A DNA stretch of 64,000 bases from Dendrophyllia cribrosa (Eukaryota > Cnidaria > Anthozoa > Scleractinia > Dendrophylliidae): assembly GCA_024195265.1 (NCBI GenBank), contig JAJLRJ010000001.1, forward strand, positions 2,766,410 through 2,830,409, given 5' to 3'. The position numbers and the translations under genes were made by a program. Below, piece after piece: positions 37,509 through 49,100 of this stretch. The notes under the pieces were generated by a model, which ran no database searches, was not told the DNA's origin, and saw only the letters and a program-made list of their open reading frames with translations. The first letter of the stretch is position 1. The number at the start of each line of letters is the position of its first letter.

Positions 37509-40002
37509 TTCGACTTTTGATTATCTGGAACACTGATCAGTGGAATAAAAGAACGTCAAAGTTGACAAAACGTTGCCCACAGTATAGCTGAAAAGATGTA
37601 ACATTCACCTCGAGGCACAATTGGTCGAATTTATGCACGTGATTTTAAGTTTTGCTTCGTTCCTGATAAAAGATGTATCGTATCGTATTAGAACTCATAA
37701 ATCATTCCCAGTTAATCGTGAGAAATAAAAGGCTACAACAACATCGTTGCAGAACTGTTTTCGTTTCGCCTTCAATTTTCACGAACATCCTGACGTGGAG
37801 GCAGATATTTAAAGTTAATTTTGAATACATCAGCGCAGGTGTGACACTCTAATAAAAAAAACGTATCCTGGCTCTAGTGATGGATGGCTCTGCTATTTTG
37901 AGCACTTAATGTCTATTATATGAAAAATTTGAAGCGACGTTCGCGGTAAGAAGCTATTAAATAACTGCAAATTCAAGCGATGATCGATAATTTTTGCGTG
38001 GGTCGCAATTTCAAAAGGTTTTCACTTTTTCGGAAGACATAATTTTTAATCCATGCAGAGAAATTTACAAATATAATATCGTTGTTTTGTTGACGAAATG
38101 AAAATGAAAATCCATGCGTGAAAACATTAACGTACGATGAATTTTAGTGGCCAAAAACTACGAAATGTTTGATATTGGTATTTGCTACGGACATTACAAG
38201 ATGATGAGAAACAAATTTGTGGGGAAAAAATAAAAAAGCCAAAGTAAACATCTCTCCGCTAAACATCTGTTTTTTGCTAATGATATGTTTTGGCGGGAAA
38301 ATGGTTTTGGTTTTGGCGCCAAAATAACACGACAGGGGTATGCCGCAATTTATCTATTTCATCATATCATCAGTAAAATACATTCTAAGTTCTTAGTTAA
38401 ATCAATTAATTAATGTTTTTGATACTGTGCAGTGAAATTGATATAAACTTGCTGTAAGACTGCTAGCCACAGTCCCGATCTTCGTTTGCTAGCTTGATTA
38501 GTCTGTCAATCTTATGTAACATTGAAGTTCAGTCGAAACAAGTAAACATGCATACTACATGTCTAGCTTGCGGGCAAGCTCTCGATAGCTTGCTCGCACG
38601 CTACTTGTTCAGCCTTTCTGCCTCGAATAACCATCGGTAAAAGAAGAAAAAATAACTCCAAAGCGACAGTGAGAAATTCAAGAGCAGATTAGCTCCTTGA
38701 TGGCGCTTCTCGATCTCTTTCGTGCTTCAGAAGAAACATCGTTAATAAAAAAAAAATTGTTTGATACAACACTACACCGACAGCTGGTTTTGTGGAATTT
38801 ATTTTTCAGTCGATATTATACAACTCTAACAAACTGTCCTGAGAAAACGGGACAATGGTTTTCCAAATGGTCTTCAGAACGCTTTTATCCATTTCATCGA
38901 TAACAATAAGATATTGTCTCAGACGTTAAATGCGTCTTGTATAAAAACGGGACGCATTAAAGTAGATGGCCACCGGAAAAAAACACAAGATTTTCTAAAA
39001 CAAAAACTATTCTCGGAAGTGACTGGGCATGACTAAAGTCGTCCCCAAATAAAATTTTTGAGCACGAATATACAAAAAGGGCTAAATTCGTCCTCGTTAA
39101 GGCCTTCCCGCTTATATACTAGACGTATTTAACGTCTAGCTGAGAAGTTAAGTCGTCTGTTAAGTGCGCATGAACGACGCACTTAAACATTAAATCCGTC
39201 TAGTTCCTCGGTATAGTTTTTCGATTATGAACCGCACCAGTCTAAAATGTGTGCTTTTAGGACTTACCTGACAAGTGCTAAGTAGGGGATGAATGTATGT
39301 ATTGAGTGCCTTTCAACAATTCTATTAAATTTACTGTGTTAAATTCTTATCGAGTTTAATTAATTAAATCGGCTGGAAGACAGATAATCGATTGAGGTCA
39401 TTACATCGGACAACCATTTTATTATCTGATCCATTGTGGGTAGGTAGTATAATGGTTACATTTTGGTTTTCAGTTTGGGCTATTTCATCTCGTTGGAGTC
39501 GCGTTAATATCAGCCTTGCTAACTTTATCTGTGTTCACATTTTTGGTTGATTAGATCTTCTTTATATCCTACGAACACAACCAGCCTCTTTTCATTTTAT
39601 AATGATTGCACTGCGGGGCGAATCCCGGATTTTTGGAAGGCTGGTGGCTAAGCTCGTTCCCAAAGCCCTTTTCAGTTTTCTTCAACACAGTATTGAATAT
39701 CAAGCAATGACCCCAAAGGCAAAAAAGCGAGGCTTTCTCTCAGGACTCCGGGTTCCAGACATTGTCCAGAGGGAAAAACATCCATAGGGTTCCGGGACTG
39801 CCTCGTCCTCAGTCGCTCGTGAAACCTGAGAAGCGGAGCAGGGCGCGCGGGGAAAGACGGGAAGGGCCAGAGAAGGCGACGTCTTTCCATCACCCCCCGC
39901 TCGCGCCTCGCACTCGTCCCCAGCCTTTCTAAAATATCCGCTCCCTCGCGCTTGACTTACAGAAAAAGTTTTGCGGAGGAGGAAGGCTACGGGGCTTTTT
40001 AA
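37509..40002. other. Intergenic region 5' of the Ig/FN3 gene
   Basis: Lies between the divergent Ig/FN3 and EVC2-like genes. It holds degenerate small inverted repeats around 38920-39230 (AATGCGTC / GACGCATT; TAGACGTATTTAACGTCTA) and a GC-rich block at 39780-39990. No gene recognised. A run TAGTATAATGG at 39451 resembles a tRNA A box but has no matching tRNA fold. Confidence 0.4.
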
Positions 40003-40278
40003 TAGCCTGCGTAGCAGGCGTCGGGAGAAGGGAACTGGCCGAGAGAGAGGGAAAGGACGCCTGCAATAAAGACTCCCATTTGTTCATGGCTAATTGGCGC
40101 TGGGCGGTAAACATGGTAAACTCCCAGTTTCTGATTGGTGAACTTATTGACAGTTGACGTAATTCGATTACAAGGAAAGCGAATAGCCCGGTTCTTATAG
40201 CAGGCGTTCCTTCCCTTCTCCCCCTCTCCTTTTTTCGCGCCTCTCCCCCCTCCTCGTTAACGCCTGCAACACAGGCTA
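40003..40278. repeat. 276-bp TIR MITE
   Basis: Ends TAGCCTGCGTAGCAGGCG and CGCCTGCAACACAGGCTA are inverted and each is itself a small hairpin. Interior non-coding. Confidence 0.8.
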
Positions 40279-40583
40279 CAAATTAAAGGGAAAAAATCAG
40301 GGCTCCAAAGCTCCAGGGACCCCCTTTGGTGCCCTGAATGATGCCAGGCATAACTTGCATACATATGCTGATAACTGTGGAACCACGCAGACTACTTATC
40401 ATACAAATTAAAAACACCCAAGATCGATGTTTGTTAAACGACAGGTGGAAAGCAATTTAAAGATGCCGGTAACAAAATCCTCCTAAGTGTTGCCTGCAAA
40501 AAACGACATCACATAAGCTGAATCTAATGAATATTACGACTGAGAAAACCATACGAAACAACAAAAATATTTAATGCTTTCCA

Positions 40584-40683
40584 CTCTGCTCTGTCATCAT
40601 ATTTGTCAGGCCTAACTATTACTAAATCGTCTTGAGACTCACATTTAGTAATAACTAAGCCTGACAAATATGACAGAGCAGAG
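40584..40683. repeat. 100-bp hairpin
   Basis: Arms of about 42 nt from CTCTGCTCTGTCAT to ATGACAGAGCAGAG, with a three-base indel and a 15-nt loop. Confidence 0.75.
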
Positions 40684-40825
40684 GTATATCATAGAGAGAG
40701 AGATAGACGCGCATGTTATCATCCGCGAATTCGGTAAATATTGTTTTTGCTTTAGACTTTCTCAAAGTCCGTTTTGTTGGAGATAAGTCGACTTGTGGGC
40801 AAGTCTATTTTTGCTTTTACCGTTC

Positions 40826-41054
40826 TAGACTGCAAAACAGTCGTATTTTTTGCGTTGGTCATACGAATGCGCGCGGTCTTTGAACGAAAGGTCTGGAACG
40901 AGTGTGAATATGGAGAGTGGGACTGGGGAGAGACGCTTCACACGCCCGTGTGAACTCGCGCGCTTCGCGCGCGGGTATCCACGCTTCAGACGCTTTTGGC
41001 GCTTCGCGCATTTGCGAGCGAGCCAGCGGAAAAAAACGACTGTTTTGCAGTCTA
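40826..41054. repeat. 229-bp TIR MITE
   Basis: Ends TAGACTGCAAAACAGTCGT and ACGACTGTTTTGCAGTCTA, perfect over 19 bp, with TA at both edges. A fragment of the same end lies at 53612-53627 in the EVC2-like gene. The ORF inside is repeat translation. Confidence 0.8.
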
Positions 41055-41111
41055 TTACCGCTCTAATTGCGAGAGTTTATTTACTCGCCTCCTATCTTGA
41101 AAAAATATATA

Positions 41112-41753
41112 TACAGTCAACTCTCTCTTAACGACCACTCTATTAAGCGACCACCTCCATTAAGCGACCACTTTGTAAATAACCATTTTGTTTTTCAGTC
41201 AAATACTGTTTAGAAAACTCTCTCTTAAGCGACCACTTCTCAAATTTCTTAAGCGACCGCGACCACTTTCGAGGTCAAAAATGTGACAAATTCCTTTGTT
41301 TTGTGTTTCCGTTAAGCGACCACCCTCAATGTTATGAAATTCTGGCGTTACTCAGATGTCACAAAGTTCAGTTTTTAATCAGAGGTTTTTAATAGCGCTG
41401 ACAGATATTTTACACAACTGAAAAACTGCGGCTAGATCATGGTTACATAGTATTGAAAACTTCAACAGTTACAGTCAGAACGATAAGAATCAGCTGAAGA
41501 ATTTTCTATTCCACGTGAAATAAGCGAGTAGCTTAATATGTAGTACATTGTCCGCTTTAGAATAAGTTTTTTCTCAAAAGAGCTTTGTATATTTGCTTCA
41601 TTAAAACTGATAAGGCAATACAGAATGGTAATAATTAGTGGATTCTTGCAGTTTTTGGCTTATTGTCTTGATTTTTCTATTAAGCGACCACCTCCATTAA
41701 GCGACCACTTTTTCCTGCACCAAGGGTGGTCGCTTAAGAGAGAGTTGACTGTA
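41112..41753. mobile_element. 642-bp Tigger/pogo-like TIR element
   Basis: TA-flanked, with inverted ends CAGTCAACTCTCTCTTAA. Near each end are two or more TTAAGCGACCAC repeats. No transposase ORF. Confidence 0.8.
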
Positions 41754-42283
41754 TATTGCTCCCTTGGAAAGTAAGCATTAATGATTAATTTGTTTGTAAG
41801 CTGATTTCAATCAGAAACTATATATCAATTCTGACAAAAACTTCACTCGAAAAGTTCACCACTCAGGATATGATACGTATTTGTGAAGTTTCATTTTTCT
41901 CCTTTTTTGGGCTTCAAAGTTTGTCTCAAAATCATTAACCGTAACTTTGATGGGACAGATACTATATTTAATTTATTGTCCTAAATGAACTTATCCCCAT
42001 GGCTACAAACATTAAAAAACAAATACATCCGTCCTGGTGTGCCTTGAACTAAAAATTAATTACAGTTATTGTCACCGTATTCAAACAGCGATTTTTGCAG
42101 GTTGAGTTATAAATCATAGAATAATAAAATACAGATAAATATAATAAAGATCTTGGCTAAGAAGAAAAGGAGGTCTTCAAAGAACAGAAACAGAAAATGG
42201 CGTTTTTCTGATATCCCTGAAAAGAAACCAAAAATATACATCGGAGCAAAACACTGTGCAGCGGTAGTTTTGGTCAGTTTGCT
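41754..42283. other. Non-coding region before the EVC2-like gene
   Basis: No gene or clear repeat. It is AT-rich and leads into the putative promoter. Confidence 0.4.
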
Positions 42284-42297
42284 GTTACCATGACAAC
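42284..42297 (+). promoter_or_regulatory. RFX X-box
   Basis: GTTACCATGACAAC fits the RFX consensus RYYNYYATRRNRAC at every position. RFX factors switch on ciliary genes in animals (established knowledge). It lies 14 bases before an ATG in strong context (AAAATGG at 42312) and 240 bases before the donor at 42538. Confidence 0.6.
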
Positions 42298-43157
42298 AAA
42301 GTGAAAAGAAAATGGCGGATTCGCACGTTCATGTCAAGGAGTACGACCCTTTTGTCCTTCATGCAAATATTGAGCTCCGAACGTCAAATGCTTTATTGTA
42401 TTTACACTCATTTTACGGATTAAGAGAGTGACGTTATACTTGCATTGTCATATTTACGTCTGTGAGCAATTTGAAACAAAATTTTGCAATCTGGCGAACA
42501 TGTGTTCTAATAGTTTTAACGGTTTTAACTACTGAAGGTAAGCTTATTTAATTAAGCAACTTATGTTTATGAAAACAGTGTTTTGCGTGTTCGAATTTTT
42601 AATTTCAATTTGTCGAAGTATCGATTTATTACTTCGGTGGTTTATGATGTATTTCATTAGCCAAAAATAAGTTATTTCTTTAGTGAGCAATTGATTTGGA
42701 AATCCGCCATGCTTTTCTTTCAAAATTGTTGAAAGAAAAGCAGCTTTTCAATAATCAAGCTTCATTGCTTAGTTTATGTTTATGAGGCCTTTAAATCGCA
42801 TGTTGATTTTCTACTTATTAATCGAAATTATAAGCCTCGCAAGCACGAAATTGCTTTGTGATTTAGAGGTTAAATTTTGTGATTTCATCACTCACTGTTT
42901 TATCCTTTCTATCTATACTAGGTTGCATCATGTTTATTTATTATTCAGCATGCGAGGTTCACGTACATGTACCAGGAAGATAAACTTATTTTGCATTTAC
43001 ATGCGGAGGATTTGGATCACAAACTAAGAAACAACCATTCTTTTGTTTGTTTAATTTGTTTGCATGATCTTCTATGACCTTCAACACAAGTACAGCTAGT
43101 ACCTCAATTAGCAGAACATTGTTAATGTTGTTTATACACCATTTGAAATGGCATTAG

Positions 43158-46100
43158 ACTTTTTGGGCCATGGTTTATCAATAACCTCAGAGACATCTCC
43201 TCTGGCACCAACAGTAATCCAAGGAGGGGATTTGTTAAATTTGACTTTTCACTTGGATTATAATGGAACAGATGATGTCTTGCTTGAGAACTCGACTGCC
43301 TGTCAGGACCTTAATAAAAGAACTGTGTTCATAAATTTTGTGATTACTTTGCCGATCGTTTTTGACATTATGTATCCAACAAATATAAGCAACCACAACG
43401 GCAGCGTTCTAACAGATACTTCAAACTGTTCAGTGGCACCGTCTTTGGAGATAAACTCTTCTGCTTTTTGTGGGGACATTCGAGGGTTTAACCTTATTAA
43501 ATTTGACACAGTGTCACAGAATGTGAGTTGGGCAGTGAGTCTAGATGTGCGGCTCAGACTTCTGCATTCAGCTAAATCAGGTAGTTTATTGAACATAACT
43601 GCAAATGTGACCATTGCAAATGAAACTCAACAATTTAACATACCATCATACAGAACTCCAATTCCTGGAAATCTACAGCTTGCAGTGACAAGTACTTCAT
43701 TTCCTGAGACACCAAATGTCACCCTGACATCAGAGGAAAAAGTTACGCTCTCTGCAACCTTTCATCTTCCAAAGATAACTGCAGATCTTACACTTGTGAT
43801 AACACTTCATACTTTTGGAGATTCCACACCCATGAGATACCTTCGAGGCTCAGTAAAAAGCTTATCTCCAGGTGTTACATCACAAAAGCTTCACATTGGT
43901 AACCCTCCAGAATTTAGTACCAGCGCATCTAACTTGCACAGATTTCCACATTCTAATGTTGCAAAGTTTGTATTTGGAGACACTGTTAATACAGCAACTG
44001 AACCATCTGATGGTATCATAACTGTGGAAGTTACTGGAATGGTGGACTCAATGCACGGAGTGTATGCACCAGATTCTGAAGGGAATGTCACATGTATTAT
44101 GTATTATTCATCCAGAGGTTATAATATTGTGGCAAATGAAACCTTTTTCACTTTGAAGCTTGGGCAGCCTTTACTTGAGCGAGATTTCATGATTCAAGGT
44201 TCTGAATGTTGTTATGAGGGTAATGATATGGTTGAGCTTGACTTTGAAGTTAAGAATCCTGACATTTCTACAGCTCCTGCATTTGATGTCACTATTGACA
44301 TTGTTGTTTCCTCATCTGACATAGCAGTTCATAATATTATGGTCATGTTGTGTCAAAATAATCAAAACTCTAATGTGATAAATTGTACTGATTTGATGGG
44401 AACAGATATGATGACAAATTCTAGCTCTGGCCTGACAGTCAGTTTACCAAGGTAGGATGACAAAAAGTTATTCTTGCTTAAATTTTATACCTCTGTTCAA
44501 TCAACTCCTATCTTGACTGGACACCTTGCTAAAACAAACACAAAGTCTTGGTGAATAAAATTTACTGCAGAGAATAAACTTACACTATTAGACTTAGTGA
44601 CCCTCTCTCAGGGATGTACATTGTACATTTGTAGCTAAGGTGAAATTTTGTTCATCACCGGCAGAAAGATTTTGGTCTTATTAAAGAGAAAGAGTTTAGC
44701 AGCACAATTTTTCATATGGAAAAAGCCCTTTTCTTTTTCTCCTTCGATTCTGCTTATTATTCGCATCCCTGCCCCTATTAATGGACATTATAAGTTACAT
44801 GTACTGTAATTATACCCTATATTATAGGGTACTGCGCAGGTCAGAATAAAGTGACCATTAATTGCATACTGAAAACACATGAACATTTTTTGTGTTAACA
44901 TGTTACAAAAAGCGCGTTTATAAAGCACACTTTCACTACTATTAATTAGCCAACTGTGGATGTATTTCAGTGATGCAAACCCCAGAAGCAGGCAGTTATT
45001 CACAGCTGGCAGGGGAATGATATTTATTTGATGCTGTATGAGCCAAGACACCTTTGTAAAGTACAGTTTCAAAAATACATGTTGTTTATTATTATATAAT
45101 TATATGTGACAAACATGGTGACCCAGATTTACATACAGTCATGTATAATGTAACATGTATGAGCAACATTATTTATTTAACATACTGTGTTCATATTTTC
45201 GAATGTTTTTTTTTTTATATTGTCTGCAGGTTAAATTCATCTTCTTGGGTCAAGGGGAGTCTTTTAACACTTGTGAACCCCTCAGTGACTGCAAAGAGTT
45301 TTCATTCCAATCAGTTAACCCTGGTGTACACTCGTCCTGATTGGTTACCAATACATGTAAATGAACAACAGTCAATTACGATAAAATCAATCGTGGCCCT
45401 AGTTGCCCCTTCTGTTATAAGCAGCGATGTGCCTCACCCCTCTCGAGACTTTATGGTAATCACCATTGGAGAAGACATGGCTTTTAGAATGACGCTCACT
45501 CTTCCGGTGTCCACAAATGATGACTTCACTGTGGCAGTCTTTGGGCCAGGTGTTGAAGGTGTGTCTGGGAGAATTAGTAATGTTGGTAGCAATATACAGG
45601 CTCTTCATGGAAACATCAGTGGAGCTGGTGAGTATTTACATGTACAGTATGTCAAAGTTGTGATTTATTTTTTTGGGGGGTTTGAAAATAATTTTCAAAC
45701 CAAATTTCAAAACCAATTTTCAGAAAAATAATATGAAATGAAAAAAATTACAAGTGAAGTATGCCTAATCTCAAACATTTCATGGAATGAGTTACATGTA
45801 GGCTCTATATGTATCTGATGATCATTTCTTAATTGTCATGACCTGTGTGTTTAATTATTATCACAACTTCAGGGGCTTACAGGTTTTTAATATGTACTTT
45901 AAAGTAAACCATGGACTGCAGAACTCTATTATGATAAGCATTTACATGTACTAATGCCCATGTATGTTGTGATTCTTGAAAATGTTTCTTTGGTTTGAAA
46001 ATATTCAGACCAGTATGATTTTCTTTGTCTCAGATTGTAGTGATGAGTCTGAGACATGAGAAAAATAGAAATTAAACTGGTGTGAAAATAATTTCAAACC

Positions 46101-49100
46101 AAAGAAAAATATGAACCACGTCATGTATACCAATTACTCAACACTTCGCAGCTACATGCAGTACTGCTACAGTGTACACTCAGGCTCATAGATAAACTAT
46201 AAAAAAGTAGATGTACATGTTTTAGTTTGAAATGATCTCAGGTCAAAATGATTTCAAACTAGTTTGATTTGATTATGTCAATTAATCTGGAACAAAAGAA
46301 AATCAAAACTAAACAAGTTTGAAATCATTTTGACCAATTAAAAAAAGATTCATTTTGAACTACAACATACACTTGTAGGCTTTGTTCAACACCGCCCAGT
46401 CCTTCTCCCTGGCCTGACATTGGTAAATATGCAGTTTATAAATAAAATGCTCACTGACTCTCTTTAACATGGCAGCTTTTAACATCACCCCGTCCTCAAA
46501 AATCAGTGGCAACTTTGGTACTATTATGAATACTGGGAGCTCTTCGCTGCCTTCAGACAGTGAGATTGAGTATGAAGCAACAGTGAGGCCTTCTAATAGT
46601 GGCATGATCACAAATGGTAAAACACTGAATGTTCATTTTGATGTGACAGTAAATGGTATTGGCCAGTCAGACTATACACAGTCTTTAGAGGTGAGTAATT
46701 CAGCCTTTTTTCCGTCAGTACCCAATAAAACATCATCATAAGGTCAAGGGGGCACCTTGGACCCTTGGACTAATGTTCCCTCCAACTTTTTCTGTCCTCC
46801 ATCAGTGTCGGCAGTTCAGGCACCCGGCCTGTATCGTCAACTTGTTGGTCAATGTACATGTACATGTAGGTTAATGTTTTGGTCGACCAACTGAGAAGTA
46901 CCCATGCATGGCTCAGGACTTCCACAACAGAGTATCACTATCACATTTGTTTTTCAATATTTTACAATAAAAACATAGAGCTATATACTGTGGGTTTTGT
47001 AGTGTCAGTACTACACATGTTGTCGAGGTTAGTATTAAGAAACAAAAGAGGATTTATTTAGAATGGCACAATACAGCACAATGTAATATTACAGTACAAT
47101 GCTATGCATAAATTTGTCAGAGTATTGGATTTGTATGATTGTTATGATGGAGACATGTACCCGGTAGTGTATAGTTCTAACTTTTCAGTCTGTTGGTGAA
47201 ATCCTATGGTGTGACCATTCATATGAAACCTCTTTGGCATTTCTTTTGTATGATACCATTTGTTTTTCAATATTTTACAAAATGAAATTTTGGATTTTTC
47301 TTGAAATTTGATGTTTGGTACTACAATGTACATATAATGTTGTGATTTATTTTTTGTTTTTGCTGAAATAATAACAATAATTATAATTATTATTATCTCT
47401 GTTTTTACAAGATAATTGAACCTGACTTGTCAGTGAGTGTTACTGTATCTCGCTCCTCTGGAGTTCTGCCAAATTATGAACTTACCTACAATGTGCAGTT
47501 GCATCATTCAAAAAAGTCAACTTCACATGCATTTAGAGTGCTTCTTGAAATTGCCCTGCCTCATGAACACCTGCGGAAGGCCAAAATAATGGCATCTCCT
47601 GCAGGTGGTGGCTTAACAATGGTAGATGGAAACCAAGCTCCTAGTGGCAACCCCAGGTAATGGAATTTGTTAGTCATAAGAATAATTTGCTTATTTACAT
47701 TTACTTGTGAGGCTGTCATTATTAGGGGGTAACCTGTGACACTAATTGTGAGCAAACTTGATCTTAAATCCATTAAAGGGATGCTGTCCCGCTGATTAGA
47801 AATAAAAACAAATTTCTTATCTTATTTCCATCATAGTTAATAGAACAAACTGGTTATGAAACTCAGTCAGTCCTGTGTTATATGTTTTTGTTCTCCATTT
47901 CTTTTGTTCGTTTTCCCTTGACCCTGCGCAAAACACAAAAGTTATTGAAATGCATATGAGCAACTGACCAGTAGAAACATTTGGGCTCACACACGGTAAA
48001 CAAAACAATGTGCAGGGTCACAGTTCGTTCAACATACAACAAAGCAGCTTTGTACACTCTTTTTGAAATTTGTTGAGCTTCATAACCAGTTTGTTCTATT
48101 AACTATGTTTCCATGTTACATGTATATGAATACCACCAAATCAATGCCAACAAATATACAAAGCAAACCAGAAGCCGTGGTGTTGAGATAAAGTGCAGGA
48201 TTGCAAGGATGGAAGTGGATTACAGTTTATCAAATTTGATTTTGTGGCAGACCTGACAGTCAAGAAATTGGTTTCTTTGCTTTCATCACTTAAATTGGTG
48301 ATGTTTTTCTTCCTATTTCAAGATAATAGAGCAAGCTGGATCAAATGCATGAATTATTAAAATGCATTCCACTGACCAGAATATGCAATTTTGTCCATAT
48401 TGAATTACTTTTGGCTGAATTAAGTTCAGCATCTGAATCAATTATTCAGCTGGGATTAATTCATTTGGGTTGGCCTTAATTTAAATTAGGTTCAGCTCAT
48501 GTGAAGTGTGGCATGTTTGTTGGCCGTCAGTTTTTATGGTGTTATTTTCTTCCAGGTACAATAATCCAAGTACAAAGGTGCTTTTGTACCAGGCAGATAA
48601 CCTGCTGCTTGGGCAGACAGTGTCTTTCAAGTACAAAGCCACAACAATCATCAACCTACTGCCCACTATTTCAGTCTCCTCACCTGTGCACCTGGCTTAT
48701 GTAACCCTTCCCAAAAGTCTGGCACCTTGTCAAGGAAGAAAGTATTCACAGAACTTAGATCAGGTGGGGTAGAGAAGAGACTGCTGTTTCCCAAAAAGGG
48801 CTCATTATATAAATACAATCAATCATTTTTACTAAATTTTAACCCTTTCACTCCCAGAATCAATTATGGAGATGTGTAGTGTAGTTCTAACTTTTTAGTC
48901 CATTCAAATGAAACCTCTTCAGCAGTACTTACGTGTATGAATGGTAACATTTGTTTTTTTAATATTTTACAAAATGAAGTTTGAGACCGTACTTGAATTT
49001 TGATATTTGCCATTCTTGGGAGCCTGAAGGATTAAGAAGAAAAATAGTAAAAAGTTGAAGCAGAACTGGCTTCCTCATTGTAACAGTTAACACAATGTTA

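Noticed and set aside
39430..39500. tRNA-like stretch with TAGTATAATGG
   Set aside because: The A-box-like run lacks a matching B box and the acceptor and T stems do not pair.
43303..43614. Minus-strand 103-residue ORF
   Set aside because: Shadow of the EVC2-like exon on the opposite strand.
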